A stretch of 64,000 bases of DNA, from assembly GCA_965116115.1 (NCBI GenBank), contig OZ220486.1, positions 992,001 to 1,056,000 on the forward strand. Reading direction: 5' to 3'. This stretch comes from JAPOXR01 sp965116115 (GTDB lineage Bacteria; Pseudomonadota; Alphaproteobacteria; Rhodobacterales; Rhodobacteraceae). The position numbers were made by a program, and so were the translations under genes. The notes below the pieces were generated by a model, which was not told where the DNA came from, did not search any database, and worked only from the letters and a program-made list of their open reading frames with translations. Shown here in pieces: positions 1 through 9,799 of this stretch (position 1 is the first letter of the stretch; each line of letters starts with the position of its first letter).

Positions 1-260
1 GGCTGCGGGATCATCGGGCGGGCGTCCTGATGTTCACGCGGAACCCGGCGGTGCCGGCGACGAATGAGCAAGCCGAGCGGGACCTGCGGATGCTGAAAGC
101 ATATCTGAAAATATCCGGCTGCTATCGGAGCGAGCGCGGCGCCCGCAACCATGCGGCGCTGCGGACGCTGATCGAGACCGCCCGCAAGCAGGGCCGGCCC
201 GTCCTTGACGCGCTCCGGGCGGATCCGGAGGACCTGAAACTCCGGCTGGCCGATTCCTGA
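1..260 (+). pseudogene. IS66-family transposase (TnpC), C-terminal fragment
   Basis: The reading frame is open from the window edge, so the 5' part lies outside it. The visible peptide contains the IS66 signature NEQAERDLRMLKAYLKISG followed by YRSERGAR, then the usual helical tail, and it ends at a normal stop. IS66 transposases are about 500 residues, so only about 85 residues are seen here. In this family the NxQAERDLR segment carries the last acidic residue of the DDE triad. No terminal repeat is recognisable in the 220 bases downstream. Whether the element is complete to the left cannot be judged from this window. Confidence 0.8.
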
Positions 261-480
261 GGGAGCTCCGCTCCTGAATCCCGTTCCTCTGAAAAACATT
301 CCAATGACCGCCGGCGGCGGATGCCCCCTTCAGGGACGCTTGCCGGGTACCTGACTAGTTACCGGATGTTTTCAATGCCGCCGGGGTTCTCCGTATGCCG
401 CTCCGCATCCCCGCGCGGCTTGCCTTGACGGTCCTTCAGCGCGGGAACATCCCCGCCCCCGGCGGCCTTCGGTTCCACGG

Positions 481-3477
481 TCAGAAACTCACGTTCAGGG
501 CCAGAGAGCCGCCGAGGTCCTTGTTCCCGCCGCCGCCCGCGGCGTAGTGCGCGCCGCCCGACACCGTTATCATATCGCTCAGCCTGAACTCCCCGCCGAG
601 ACCGAGTCTGCCCCAGGTCGGCTTCATCTCCGCCTCGAGGACGGCCCCGGTGACCGTGATATCCGTTCCGCCCTTGAAATCGTGCTCCACATCCGCCGCC
701 GCCCAGAGCGTCCCGGCCTCCCCGGCCGCCATGTCGATCCTCGCCCCGACCGTCCCTTTCAGGCTGCCGGCTCTGACATCCGACACTTCGCCGGCCCCGT
801 CCAGGGCGGCCGGCTCCGTGAAACCTCCGGTCTCCACGGATGAGAACTCGAAACCGGCCCGCGGCGTCACCTGCATTCCTTGGAATTCCATCCGCTTGCC
901 GGCGGCGACACTGACGGAAACGCCGCCGCCCCCGGGCGCCGCGATCACCGCGCCGCCGCCCGCGGGGCTGAGTTCGATGTCATGCAGACGCGAATACGAC
1001 AGACGCCAGCTGACATCGACGCCGCTGTCCGGCCGCCAGCCCAGCGTCACCGCCCCGCCGGTCGCCTCGGCCTTGATGCCGCCGCCGCGCATGACATCGG
1101 CCTTGACCGTGCGCCGCCCGGCCCTGAAACCGACGCACAGACTCCCGTCAGCGGGGAAATCATAGCCGGCCTCCACAACCCGCCGCTTCATGTCCCAGCC
1201 GAGGGCCCGCTTTTTCCAGCCCGCGGCGGTCGTCGAACTCTCAGCCATGCGCTCGCCTTCGCTCATGGAAACCTCCGCCCGGGCGCCGCCTTCACACATC
1301 CCGGTTCCGCTGCCCGGACGGGCGTTCAGATCCAGCAACACCGAAGGCAGCGTCTCGTACAGCCGCGCACGGTCCCGGTACAGACGCTGAACCGCCGGGA
1401 GATCGATGAACTCATACCAAGCCGGTTTGCCGTTTTCGGCGAGCGTCGTCTGGAGTTGGGCCTTGATCACTTCGTCAGAGATGCCGTCCGACACCTTGCG
1501 GCGGTGGACGATCCCTTTCACGGCGTCATCCGCCGTCAGACGGGTCAATGGCGCGTCATCGTCCGTGCCGGCGCGGGTGTGGAAGGTCAGTTCCGCCTGC
1601 GCCGTCGTCGTGTCGCTGTCCTTCTTCCTCTCCTCCTCCGGATTCAGGATCCTGCCTTCCAGATGGCCTGTCAAACCGTCTTTGTCCAGCTCCAGAATGA
1701 TCTTCACCGGACCCGCATGGCCGTCTGCGCGGACCGCGTCGCCGGACAGGGCGTGAACATGCGCCCGGGAGCCGACAGCGATCGTGCCGCCGCCCCCGGC
1801 CGTGATGTCGTCCTCCTCGACCCAGACGTGCACGCCGGCGTATTTGGTGTCGCTGCCGCCCGTATGCGCGCTGTCCCCCGTGACCATGCCGCGGACGGCG
1901 ACATCGAAGGCGCCGGTTCCCTCGTGCCGGACCAGGATGCCCTGCTTTTCGGCGGTGATCTTGCTCCCCTCAGCCGTCGTGACCCTTATCGCGCCGGTGC
2001 CCCCGGCGGAGGCGACGCGGTTGAAGGCATTGATGCCGGTGCTCTTCGCCGTGATCTCGCCGCCGTGGGTGATCGTGACGTCGGCGGCGGAAGCCGCGCC
2101 CCACGGCCCGGCGCGGATGCCGCTGTCGTTCTCCTCTTCTCCCCGCGCGATGATCCTGCTGCCCGCTCCCGTGGTGACGGTCACGCTGCCCGTTCCGTCG
2201 TTATATGCGTAGATTCCGCTTCTGTCCGCCTCTATCGACCCGTCGTGGGTGATCGTTAAGTTCCCTTCGTTTTCGGATCCTGTTGTGACAAAAATTCCAT
2301 GCTCGTCATCGCCGCCGATGAGCTTGCTGTCTTTCCCGGTCGTGACAGTCACATCGCCTTTTCCGTCGTTGCTCACGCGGATTCCTGTTCCACCTGCCTC
2401 TATTGTCCCCTTATGGGCGATCGTGATGTCGCCGGCGCTGGCGGCTTGGGCGATAGTGGCTGAGATGCCCTCTTCATAGATATAGTCGTACTCCTTGAAC
2501 TTTTTCGCTGCGATCATGCTGCCGGGGTCTGTCGTGACCGTGATGTCACCCTTCTCGGCCGATGTGGAATCGCTGTGCGCGAATATCCCGGTCCCGGCGT
2601 GAATCCCGCCCCGGTGCGTGATCGTGATGTCGCCTTCGCCGCCGGCCCTCACCCGGGCTTCGATACCGTAAGCGCCGGCGACGGCCTCCTTCGTGCCGAG
2701 CATCGCCGCCTTCTCCGCCGTGACGGCGATATCGCCCTTGGCGAACTGCTCCGCTTTGACGGCTGCGCCGCCGGCAGTCGGGCTGCTGCCTGAGGGATCG
2801 CTTACGTCGATGGTGCCGCCGGTGACCCTGATCTCGATCGGAATCACAGCGGTCGGGTCCGCCGTCGTCGTCGTGGCATGGATGCCGCGCTTGCCGTTGC
2901 TTGTATGCGCCGAAAGGTCGATGTCGGCGCCCGAGACGATACGAATGCCTATCGCTTCCTTGCCCGCTTCGCCGCTGTGCTTGAGACGAATGCCGAAGCC
3001 TGCGCTGCTGCCCCCGGAGACAATTTTGCCCTTCGTGAATTCCAGCTTGAGCAGGCCCGTCCCGTCGCGCTCCAAGAAGAAGCCGCTGTGGTCTGCATAA
3101 ATCGTGCCGCCGCCCATGACGGCGATGTCTTTGTCGCCGGCGTCTTGGCCGCCGACATAAACGCCCCTGTCTTCAACCGGCGACGCCTCCGTGCCTATTG
3201 TGAGGCCAGCCCCGAGGGTCATCTCCAGCCCGCCGGTCAGGGTAGTGCAGGCAATAGTTGCCGTGGGGCCGTCATAGGTGACAGCAGGCAGCGTACCCGT
3301 ATAGCCGGCGGGAGTGCAGGTTTGCGCCAAGGCGGCCGGCGGGATCGCCGTCAGGGCGGCGAGGGCGGCGCCGGCGGCCGCAAGCCGGCAGCGCCCGGCG
3401 GTCAGCCGGTTATCGAGGGAATCCCTGCGGGGGGGGGGCAGTATTACAGTCGCGTTTCCCGAAGGCCGCCGACTCAA
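481..3477 (-). CDS. Autotransporter (type V secretion) outer-membrane protein with repeat passenger
   Basis: Predicted 998-residue surface protein. An N-terminal segment with a hydrophobic run near residues 30-52, ending in A-L-A-Q, reads as a signal peptide. Residues of about 55-700 are Gly/Thr/Asp-rich with recurring units of the form D(I/V)TITH-G-I-A...GI...VTT..GS, most regular at about 275-530, as in a beta-helix passenger. The last 280 or so residues look like an autotransporter beta-barrel and end in LALNVSF with the terminal Phe typical of outer-membrane proteins. The start used is TTG, without a clear Shine-Dalgarno site. An ATG at 3494-3496 lies in another frame and is joined or separated by a run of ten C (minus strand) at 3429-3438. 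That makes the gene a phase-variation candidate. Role in adhesion or surface display is inferred from the family. Confidence 0.85.
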   Translation of the reverse strand: MSRRPSGNATVILPPPRRDSLDNRLTAGRCRLAAAGAALAALTAIPPAALAQTCTPAGYTGTLPAVTYDGPTATIACTTLTGGLEMTLGAGLTIGTEASPVEDRGVYVGGQDAGDKDIAVMGGGTIYADHSGFFLERDGTGLLKLEFTKGKIVSGGSSAGFGIRLKHSGEAGKEAIGIRIVSGADIDLSAHTSNGKRGIHATTTTADPTAVIPIEIRVTGGTIDVSDPSGSSPTAGGAAVKAEQFAKGDIAVTAEKAAMLGTKEAVAGAYGIEARVRAGGEGDITITHRGGIHAGTGIFAHSDSTSAEKGDITVTTDPGSMIAAKKFKEYDYIYEEGISATIAQAASAGDITIAHKGTIEAGGTGIRVSNDGKGDVTVTTGKDSKLIGGDDEHGIFVTTGSENEGNLTITHDGSIEADRSGIYAYNDGTGSVTVTTGAGSRIIARGEEENDSGIRAGPWGAASAADVTITHGGEITAKSTGINAFNRVASAGGTGAIRVTTAEGSKITAEKQGILVRHEGTGAFDVAVRGMVTGDSAHTGGSDTKYAGVHVWVEEDDITAGGGGTIAVGSRAHVHALSGDAVRADGHAGPVKIILELDKDGLTGHLEGRILNPEEERKKDSDTTTAQAELTFHTRAGTDDDAPLTRLTADDAVKGIVHRRKVSDGISDEVIKAQLQTTLAENGKPAWYEFIDLPAVQRLYRDRARLYETLPSVLLDLNARPGSGTGMCEGGARAEVSMSEGERMAESSTTAAGWKKRALGWDMKRRVVEAGYDFPADGSLCVGFRAGRRTVKADVMRGGGIKAEATGGAVTLGWRPDSGVDVSWRLSYSRLHDIELSPAGGGAVIAAPGGGGVSVSVAAGKRMEFQGMQVTPRAGFEFSSVETGGFTEPAALDGAGEVSDVRAGSLKGTVGARIDMAAGEAGTLWAAADVEHDFKGGTDITVTGAVLEAEMKPTWGRLGLGGEFRLSDMITVSGGAHYAAGGGGNKDLGGSLALNVSF
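3429..3438. repeat. G10/C10 homopolymer in the autotransporter 5' coding region
   Basis: Ten consecutive G on the + strand, read as ten C near codon 14 of the autotransporter. From the ATG at 3494-3496, the ten-C state runs into a stop after 28 codons. Nine or twelve C would join that ATG to the autotransporter frame. Slipped-strand mispairing at such tracts is a known switch for surface proteins in other bacteria. Here it is inferred from position only. Confidence 0.6.
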
Positions 3478-3497
3478 GCATTGAAAGAGTTTTCATA

Positions 3498-4602
3498 GTT
3501 CTGGATTCTGCAGTATCTGTTGCTGTGAACCGCCGCCTGATTTCCAAGCGGCGGAAGCCCCTCCCTAAAGCCCCTGAGCGCATTGCGCAAGATCCGGTGA
3601 ATGCCGCTGCCGCGCGGCAATGCGGAGAAGCCGCCGCCCCGTGCGCGGACGATTGAACGCCGCCGTCCTGCCGCCTGGCCTTCCTCACCGCCCCCGGATT
3701 ACGTCAGGCTCCCACCCGGCCCGAATACGCGAGGGGCGGAAAAACGGCGGCGGGCGCGGATACGCAGGCCTTGATCCTCTGCCGGCCGATTCCGCGGCTG
3801 ACACGGGCTAGCCGGGCTCTGTCCCCGAAAATCGACTTGTCAAGCCGGGTTGCGACGCGCAGCCGGGCATTCACGCCTGCAGGGCGGTAAGGCGATTACC
3901 GATAAACTCCTCCTCAGAACGCGTACCCGGCTGTTCGGCATGCCGGGCCGGTTTCTGAAGAACAGGGCGCTGGCCCGTGATGCCTTTTCCGGCCGGTTCA
4001 ACAGCCTGAGTCCCGGCGGACCCGGCCTCGTTCCCGCCGCCGGGCGGAAGGATCAGCGGCGGAATATCAGGACGGCGGCGGGGATGTTTCCGTCCTGAAG
4101 AGCGATCAGGGCAGGCTGCGCGGGGATATGAAGCGGCATATGAAGAACCCCGGCGGGCCGTTGTCCGCTGTGATGCCGGCTGGCTGGAAAACACCGGCAG
4201 CCGGGTCTCGCCGCCCCGTGAAATCCGGGGAAAGCGCAACGCCGGAACCCGGTATTTCACCATGAGCGAAAAACGGGATCCGGAGCATTTTCTCAAGGGT
4301 GCGCGGGAGTGCCGGCCGGTCGGGAAAAGTCTGCGCGGGGTTCTCGATGTCACGGTGAATGAGGTCATTTGCGCGACCGGATCGGATCCGAGCCGGAGAA
4401 TCCAGCCGTAATCCGGCGATCGGCTCTCAACCCGGCGCGGGCCGCTGAGGAAAGGTAAGCTGAGTCAATGCGCAGCGAACTCAAAAAAGCCGGACGGGAT
4501 CACCGCCGCGCCCTGAAGCTCATCAGCTCCGCCGGACTCCTGCCGGAAAGATGCGGGCAGGCTGACCGCCGAGCCCGGCCTGTGTGCGGGCCCATGTGAT
4601 TT
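3498..4602. other. Gene-free spacer of about 1.1 kb
   Basis: No reading frame here shows a recognisable domain or consistent coding character. Frames such as 3871-4368 (minus) are rich in Arg/Pro/Gly and look like chance openings in GC-rich DNA. A 44-codon frame at 4468-4602 (+, starting MRSELKKAGRD) and the stretch around 4262-4410 (+) read like scraps of decayed genes but match no family known to me. The spacer lies between the divergent autotransporter promoter side and the 3' end of carB. Confidence 0.5.
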
Positions 4603-4624
4603 CCGCGTGCCGGAATTCACGCGG
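4603..4624 (-). terminator. Hairpin overlapping the carB stop codon
   Basis: A perfect 7-bp stem (CCGCGTG / CACGCGG) with an 8-nt loop spans the last bases of carB and the sequence just after it. There is no U-tract behind it on the minus strand, so intrinsic termination is only possible. Confidence 0.25.
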
Positions 4625-7600
4625 CGGCGTCCTGCAATGTGCGCACGGTGAATTCAGTCTGTCCGCGCGATTTCAGAACACGCGCTATGACATGCGCCGC
4701 CGCGGCGGTGGTGCAGTAAGGCACGCCTCCCAGAATGGCCGCCGTCCGGATGGTCATGCTGTCCGCGACCGTCTGTCTGCCTTCGGTCGAGTTGATGACA
4801 AGAGCGATTTCTTCGTTCGCGATCGCGTCGGCGATGTTGGGGCGGCCCTCGTAGATTTTGTTGATCCGCCTGCATTCTATCCCGTTGCCGCGGAGGAACC
4901 CGGCGGTGCCCCGCGTCGCCGCCAGGCAATAGCCGAGAGAATGGAACGCGCCCGCGGTCTCAAGCATGGCGCTGGTTTTGTCCCCGTCCTTGACGGAGAT
5001 GAAAACCTGGCCGGAATCGGGAAGCGCCATTCCGGCCCCGAGCTGGGCTTTGTGAAACGCCTGCTCAAAACTGTCATCCAGCCCCATGACTTCGCCGGTC
5101 GAGCGCATTTCCGGACCCAGCAACGCGTCCGCGCCGGGAAAACGCGAAAACGGCAGCACAGCCTCCTTGACTGAAAAATGCTCCGGTTCGCTGTCCCGGA
5201 GATCAAATTCCGACAGGTTCTGGCCGGCCATGATCCGCGCGGCGATCGAGGCGATCGGCGATCCGATAGACTTGGCGACGAAAGGAACGGTACGAGAAGC
5301 GCGCGGATTGACCTCGAGAACATGTACGGCTCCGTCCTGCACGGCGAACTGCACATTCACCAGTCCGACCACATCAAGGGCTTTCGCAATATCCCGCGTC
5401 TGCCTTTTCAACTCGTCAATCGTCGCCCGGTCGAGCGAGTAGGGCGGCAATGAGCATGCGCTGTCTCCTGAATGGACCCCGGCCAGTTCGATATGCTGCA
5501 TGATGCCCGCGACATGCGATTCATGTCCGTCCGAAAGCGCGTCAATGTCGATTTCGACGGCATCCGGCAGAAACTGGTCAATCAGCACCGGATCGTCGCC
5601 TGAAACCGATACGGCCTCCTGTATGTATCGCGCCAAGTCCCGCGGATCCCGGACGATTTCCATCGCGCGGCCGCCGAGCACGTAAGACGGCCGCACGACG
5701 ACAGGATAGCCGACTTCTTCCGCGACCTTCTGCGCTTCTTCCGCGGAGCCGGCTGTTCCGTTGCGCGGCTGCAGAATATCCAGCTCTTCCAGCAGTTTCT
5801 TGAACTGTTCGCGGTTCTCCGCGCGGTCAATGGCGGACGGCGGAGTTCCCAGTATCGGAAAGCCGGCCTGTTCGATCGCTGCCGCCAGTTTCAAAGGCGT
5901 CTGGCCTCCGAACTGGACGATCGTGCCAGCCAGCTCTCCCTTCTGCCGTTCCGTCTCCAGAATTCCGGCGACATGCTCAAAGGTGAGCGGTTCGAAATAC
6001 AGCCGGTCAGCTGTATCGTAGTCGGTTGAAACCGTCTCGGGGTTACAGTTCACCATGATGGTTTCGAAACCGGCTTCGCTCAGAGCCATGCAGGCATGGC
6101 AGCAGCAGTAATCGAACTCGATCCCTTGGCCGATGCGGTTGGGTCCTCCTCCCAAGACGGCGATTTTGCGTCTGTCCGTCGGCCGGGACTCGCACTCGAC
6201 GCTGCCCATGCAGGGCGCTTCATAGGTCGAATACATATAGGGCGTCTGCGCTTCGAATTCGGCGGCGCAGGTGTCGATGCGTTTGAACACGGGCGTTACG
6301 TCGAGCTTCCGCCGCAGTTGCCGGACGGCGCTTTCCGGCCGGCCGGAAAGCGCCGAGAGGCGGGCGTCCGTGAACCCCATCATTTTGAGATGGCGCATGC
6401 CCTCGGCGCTGTCCGGCAGTCCCTGACGACGGACATTTTCTTCTTCATCGACGATTTCGCGTATGCGGGCCAGGAACCATGGATCGTAATCCGTCGCGGC
6501 GCGGAGTTCCTGATCGGACAGGCCGTGCCGCATGGCTTGGGCGATCAGCCGCAGCCGGTCTGGGGCGCGGACGGCAACGGCGCGTATGACGGCGGCTTTG
6601 TCCGGCGCGCCCTCGATCGCGATCTCATCCAGGCCGGCCAGCCCTGTTTCCAGAGATGCCAGAGCTTTCTGCATGCTTTCGTGAAAAGTCCGCCCGATGG
6701 CCATCGTCTCGCCGACGGATTTCATGGCCGTGGTCAGTTCAGGCTTGGCCCCGGGGAACTTCTCGAAGGCGAAGCGGGGGATTTTGGTCACCACATAGTC
6801 GATGGCGGGTTCGAAGGACGCCGGCGTAACTTCGGTGATGTCGTTGCTCAGTTCGTCCAGCGTGTAGCCCACCGCCAGCTTCGCCGCCACCTTGGCGATG
6901 GGGAACCCGGTGGCTTTGGAAGCCAGCGCCGAGGAGCGGGAAACACGCGGATTCATTTCAATGATCACCATTCTTCCGGTCGAAGGATTCACGGCCCACT
7001 GAACATTGGATCCGCCGGTTTCGACGCCGATTTCGCGCAGCACGGCAATCGAGCCGTTCCGCATTCTCTGGTATTCCTTGTCAGTCAGGGTGAGGGCCGG
7101 GGCGACCGTGACGGAGTCGCCGGTATGCACCCCCATCGGATCGATGTTTTCTATGGAACAGACGATGATGGCGTTGTCGGCCCGGTCCCGCACCACCTCC
7201 ATTTCGAATTCCTTCCAGCCGAGCAGGCTTTCGTCGATCAGGATCTGGCCCGCCGGCGACGTCTCCAGCCCGACCCGGCACAGCTGTTCGAAATCGCCGC
7301 GGTTGAATGCGGCGCCGCCGCCTGTCCCGCCGAGCGTGTAGGCCGGGCGGATGACGGCCGGCAGACCGACGTCATCCAGCGCGGCCAGCGCCTCGTCCAG
7401 CGTGTCGGCGATCACGGAGCGGGGGCTTTCAAGTCCGATGCCGTCCATGGCGTCTCGGAACAGCCTGCGGTCTTCGGCCTTGCGGATGGCTTCGGTCCCG
7501 GCCCCGATCAGTTCCACTCCGTATGCGCTCAGAACGCCGGATTCCGCGGCGGCGAGTGCGGTGTTCAATGCGGTCTGGCCGCCCATCGTCGGCAGAAGGG

Positions 7601-7853
7601 CGTCGGGCCGCTCTTTTTCGATGATTTTCTCAACGAATTCGGGCGTGACCGGTTCGATGTATGTCGCGTCGGCCATTGACGGATCCGTCATGATCGTGGC
7701 CGGATTGGAATTCAGCAGGATGATCCGGTAGCCGTCTTCGCGCAGGGCCTTGCAGGCCTGCGTCCCCGAATAATCGAACTCGCAGGCTTGCCCGATAATG
7801 ATCGGGCCCGCCCCGATAATCATTATCGACGATATGTCGGTTCTTTTCGGCAT
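4617..7853 (-). CDS. carB: Carbamoyl-phosphate synthase large subunit
   Basis: Makes carbamoyl phosphate from bicarbonate, ammonia (delivered by the CarA glutaminase subunit) and two ATP, feeding arginine and pyrimidine synthesis in the cytosol. The 1078-residue length is the family norm. The two homologous ATP-grasp halves are visible: the N-terminal MPKRTDISSIMIIGAGPIII with its glycine-rich loop, and the second half beginning at KIAVLGGGPNRIGQGIEFDY. A C-terminal MGS-like domain (allosteric) ends the protein. The frame is open for 33 more codons upstream, but the conserved family start MPKRTD and an AGGGA site 9 bases before it fix the start at 7853. carA is not next to it on either side, so the two subunits are apparently unlinked here. 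Confidence 0.97.
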   Translation of the reverse strand: MPKRTDISSIMIIGAGPIIIGQACEFDYSGTQACKALREDGYRIILLNSNPATIMTDPSMADATYIEPVTPEFVEKIIEKERPDALLPTMGGQTALNTALAAAESGVLSAYGVELIGAGTEAIRKAEDRRLFRDAMDGIGLESPRSVIADTLDEALAALDDVGLPAVIRPAYTLGGTGGGAAFNRGDFEQLCRVGLETSPAGQILIDESLLGWKEFEMEVVRDRADNAIIVCSIENIDPMGVHTGDSVTVAPALTLTDKEYQRMRNGSIAVLREIGVETGGSNVQWAVNPSTGRMVIIEMNPRVSRSSALASKATGFPIAKVAAKLAVGYTLDELSNDITEVTPASFEPAIDYVVTKIPRFAFEKFPGAKPELTTAMKSVGETMAIGRTFHESMQKALASLETGLAGLDEIAIEGAPDKAAVIRAVAVRAPDRLRLIAQAMRHGLSDQELRAATDYDPWFLARIREIVDEEENVRRQGLPDSAEGMRHLKMMGFTDARLSALSGRPESAVRQLRRKLDVTPVFKRIDTCAAEFEAQTPYMYSTYEAPCMGSVECESRPTDRRKIAVLGGGPNRIGQGIEFDYCCCHACMALSEAGFETIMVNCNPETVSTDYDTADRLYFEPLTFEHVAGILETERQKGELAGTIVQFGGQTPLKLAAAIEQAGFPILGTPPSAIDRAENREQFKKLLEELDILQPRNGTAGSAEEAQKVAEEVGYPVVVRPSYVLGGRAMEIVRDPRDLARYIQEAVSVSGDDPVLIDQFLPDAVEIDIDALSDGHESHVAGIMQHIELAGVHSGDSACSLPPYSLDRATIDELKRQTRDIAKALDVVGLVNVQFAVQDGAVHVLEVNPRASRTVPFVAKSIGSPIASIAARIMAGQNLSEFDLRDSEPEHFSVKEAVLPFSRFPGADALLGPEMRSTGEVMGLDDSFEQAFHKAQLGAGMALPDSGQVFISVKDGDKTSAMLETAGAFHSLGYCLAATRGTAGFLRGNGIECRRINKIYEGRPNIADAIANEEIALVINSTEGRQTVADSMTIRTAAILGGVPYCTTAAAAHVIARVLKSRGQTEFTVRTLQDAAA

Positions 7854-8014
7854 GAGCGGGTCCCTGCTGTGAGCCCGCGCATGCGGGGCGGCGATCGCAT
7901 CCGGGGCGTTTATAGAGTCCCCGCCTTCCGGCGCAAGCTCAGCCGGATCCACGCGCCGGCCGCGGGAGAAGCGGCGGAGCCCCGGCTGTGCGGGCAGCGT
8001 CTCAGGCGGGCGGA

Positions 8015-9217
8015 TCAGTCCGCGCTGTACATGTAGTCGCGGGTCAGCGGCGCCGCGTCAACGCGCTTTGCGATCTGTAACTGGAAAACCACCTCGCCGC
8101 CGCAGCGGAACGTCATTTCGGAAGCTGCCAGATAGAAGCGCCACATTCGGCAGAACCGGTCGTCATAAATTTCCCGTGCCCGGTCAATCCTGCCGGCGAA
8201 TCTCTGGTGCCAGTTTTTCAGCGTTTCGGCATAATGCAGCCGCAGGACTTCGATGTCGGTGACGATCAGCCCTTCATGCTCGACAGCCGCCATGACTTCC
8301 GACATCGCCGGAATGTAACCCCCGGGAAAGATGTATTTCGCTATCCAGGCGTTGGTCGCCCCTGGAGGCCGGGAGCGGCCGATCGTGTGCAGCAGGGCCA
8401 CGCCGTCGTCCTTCAGAAGCCGGCCGAGGTGCCGGAAAAACTCCCGGTAGTGAGGCGCGCCGACATGTTCGAACATGCCGACGGAAACAATACGGTCGAA
8501 GGTGGATTTTACGGAACGGTAATCCATCAAGGCGAATTCCACCCGGTCCGCGACGCCTTCTTCAATGGCGCGGAGATTGGAGACTTTGTGCTGACCGGTT
8601 GACAGGGTGACGCCGGTCACCTGACAGCCGTGGTCTTTCGCCAGCGTCAGGCCCATCCCGCCCCATCCGCTGCCTATATCAAGGACGGAGCAGCCCGGCT
8701 TCAGGAGGAGTTTTTTCGCGATATGGTTTTTTTTGCTTGCCTGAGCCTGCTCAAGGGTGGCGTCAGGATGCTCAAAATATGCGCAACTGTACTGCCGGTC
8801 CGCATCAAGAAACAGCTCATACAGTTCGTCCGACAGATCATAGTGGTGTTTGATGTTCGCCTGCGCTTTGCCGACGGGATTGTTCTGCTGAATGAATCGA
8901 AACCCCCTGCGCAGAGCTGCCATGGCGGTGCGGGGCAGCATTTTTTTGGATTGCGGCAAGTTTTGAATGGCCAGCTTCAGCAGCCCCCGGAGATCATCGT
9001 CCTCAATCGTCAGCCTTTCTTCCATGTAAGCCTCGCCCAGAGCGAGGTCGGGATCAAGGCAGACGGCGCGTAACGCGGCATTGTCTCTGAAGCGGATGCG
9101 GACAGGCTCCTCTTGCGGTTCGCCGAAAGCTTCTGATGCGCCGTCAGGAAAAGTGACTTCCAGCTGTCCGGTCTTTACAACGGCTTTCGCTAGATGACTG
9201 AAGTAAGACTTCCACAT
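8015..9217 (-). CDS. cfa: Cyclopropane-fatty-acyl-phospholipid synthase
   Basis: SAM-dependent enzyme that adds a methylene bridge to unsaturated acyl chains of membrane phospholipids. The 400-residue length is as expected. The SAM-binding motif VLDIGSGWGGMGLTLAKDHG is clear, followed by the family segments VTGVTLSTGQ and SVGMFEHVG, and the C-terminal half keeps the aromatic-rich region FRMWRFYLAASEMTFR. The start MWKSYFSHLAKAV matches the usual family N-terminus. It lies 161 bases upstream (in transcription order) of carB, on the same strand, with no obvious functional link. Confidence 0.95.
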   Translation of the reverse strand: MWKSYFSHLAKAVVKTGQLEVTFPDGASEAFGEPQEEPVRIRFRDNAALRAVCLDPDLALGEAYMEERLTIEDDDLRGLLKLAIQNLPQSKKMLPRTAMAALRRGFRFIQQNNPVGKAQANIKHHYDLSDELYELFLDADRQYSCAYFEHPDATLEQAQASKKNHIAKKLLLKPGCSVLDIGSGWGGMGLTLAKDHGCQVTGVTLSTGQHKVSNLRAIEEGVADRVEFALMDYRSVKSTFDRIVSVGMFEHVGAPHYREFFRHLGRLLKDDGVALLHTIGRSRPPGATNAWIAKYIFPGGYIPAMSEVMAAVEHEGLIVTDIEVLRLHYAETLKNWHQRFAGRIDRAREIYDDRFCRMWRFYLAASEMTFRCGGEVVFQLQIAKRVDAAPLTRDYMYSAD

Positions 9218-9790
9218 TTCCGAGTTCCTGCAAGCCGCCGAATTGCGGCCTTCGTTTTTCCCATGGGACCGGCCACGCCGGAAACAGATTCTCTAACACA
9301 TTCCGCCCGCAGGACAAAGTTTGATGTTCGGGGTTACAGTCGCGGTTTCACTCCCGGTCCGGCGGGCCCGCTTCGACGTGTCAAAGGCGGAAAATCCAGG
9401 ATCCGTTCGAAGGGATGCGGGACGGTCCGCTGAATTCTGATATTTTCCATTGCGGGATCCTTAACTTGCGGCGAAGCCCGGATATCGGCTTTCTTATCTT
9501 GCGCATGTCAGTCGTCCGCTGCCGCCGGTCGCCGATGACCTCTGATCAACAAGCCCGATGCGGAGGACTGAGGTGCGTTACCCGGCGCCTGACTTCAATG
9601 AAGCCGGAAGCGGCAGACGGGGTCATGATGCACCGGACAATTTCTCCGAACGTTCATGGAGAAGAATATGATGTGCGTCAGGGTCTGTGGACAAATGAGG
9701 TTGCGCTTCGGGCAATGCGCTGCCGGAATCATCTTGATGAGCGCCGGAGCGGCGCCGCGGGCAAGACGGGCAAAGAGATGAATGAACGCC
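9218..9790. other. Gene-free spacer
   Basis: About 570 bases without a supported gene. Short frames on both strands lack domain features. It lies between the cfa 5' end and the IS5 relic and probably holds the cfa promoter on the minus strand, but no convincing -35/-10 pair was found. Confidence 0.4.
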
Positions 9791-9799
9791 GACAGAACC

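Noticed and set aside
880..2259. 459-codon open frame on the + strand
   Set aside because: Antisense to the autotransporter, whose signal peptide, repeats and C-terminal Phe are convincing.
6096..7679. 527-codon open frame on the + strand
   Set aside because: It is antisense to carB throughout and has no domain. GC-rich codon use opens such shadow frames.
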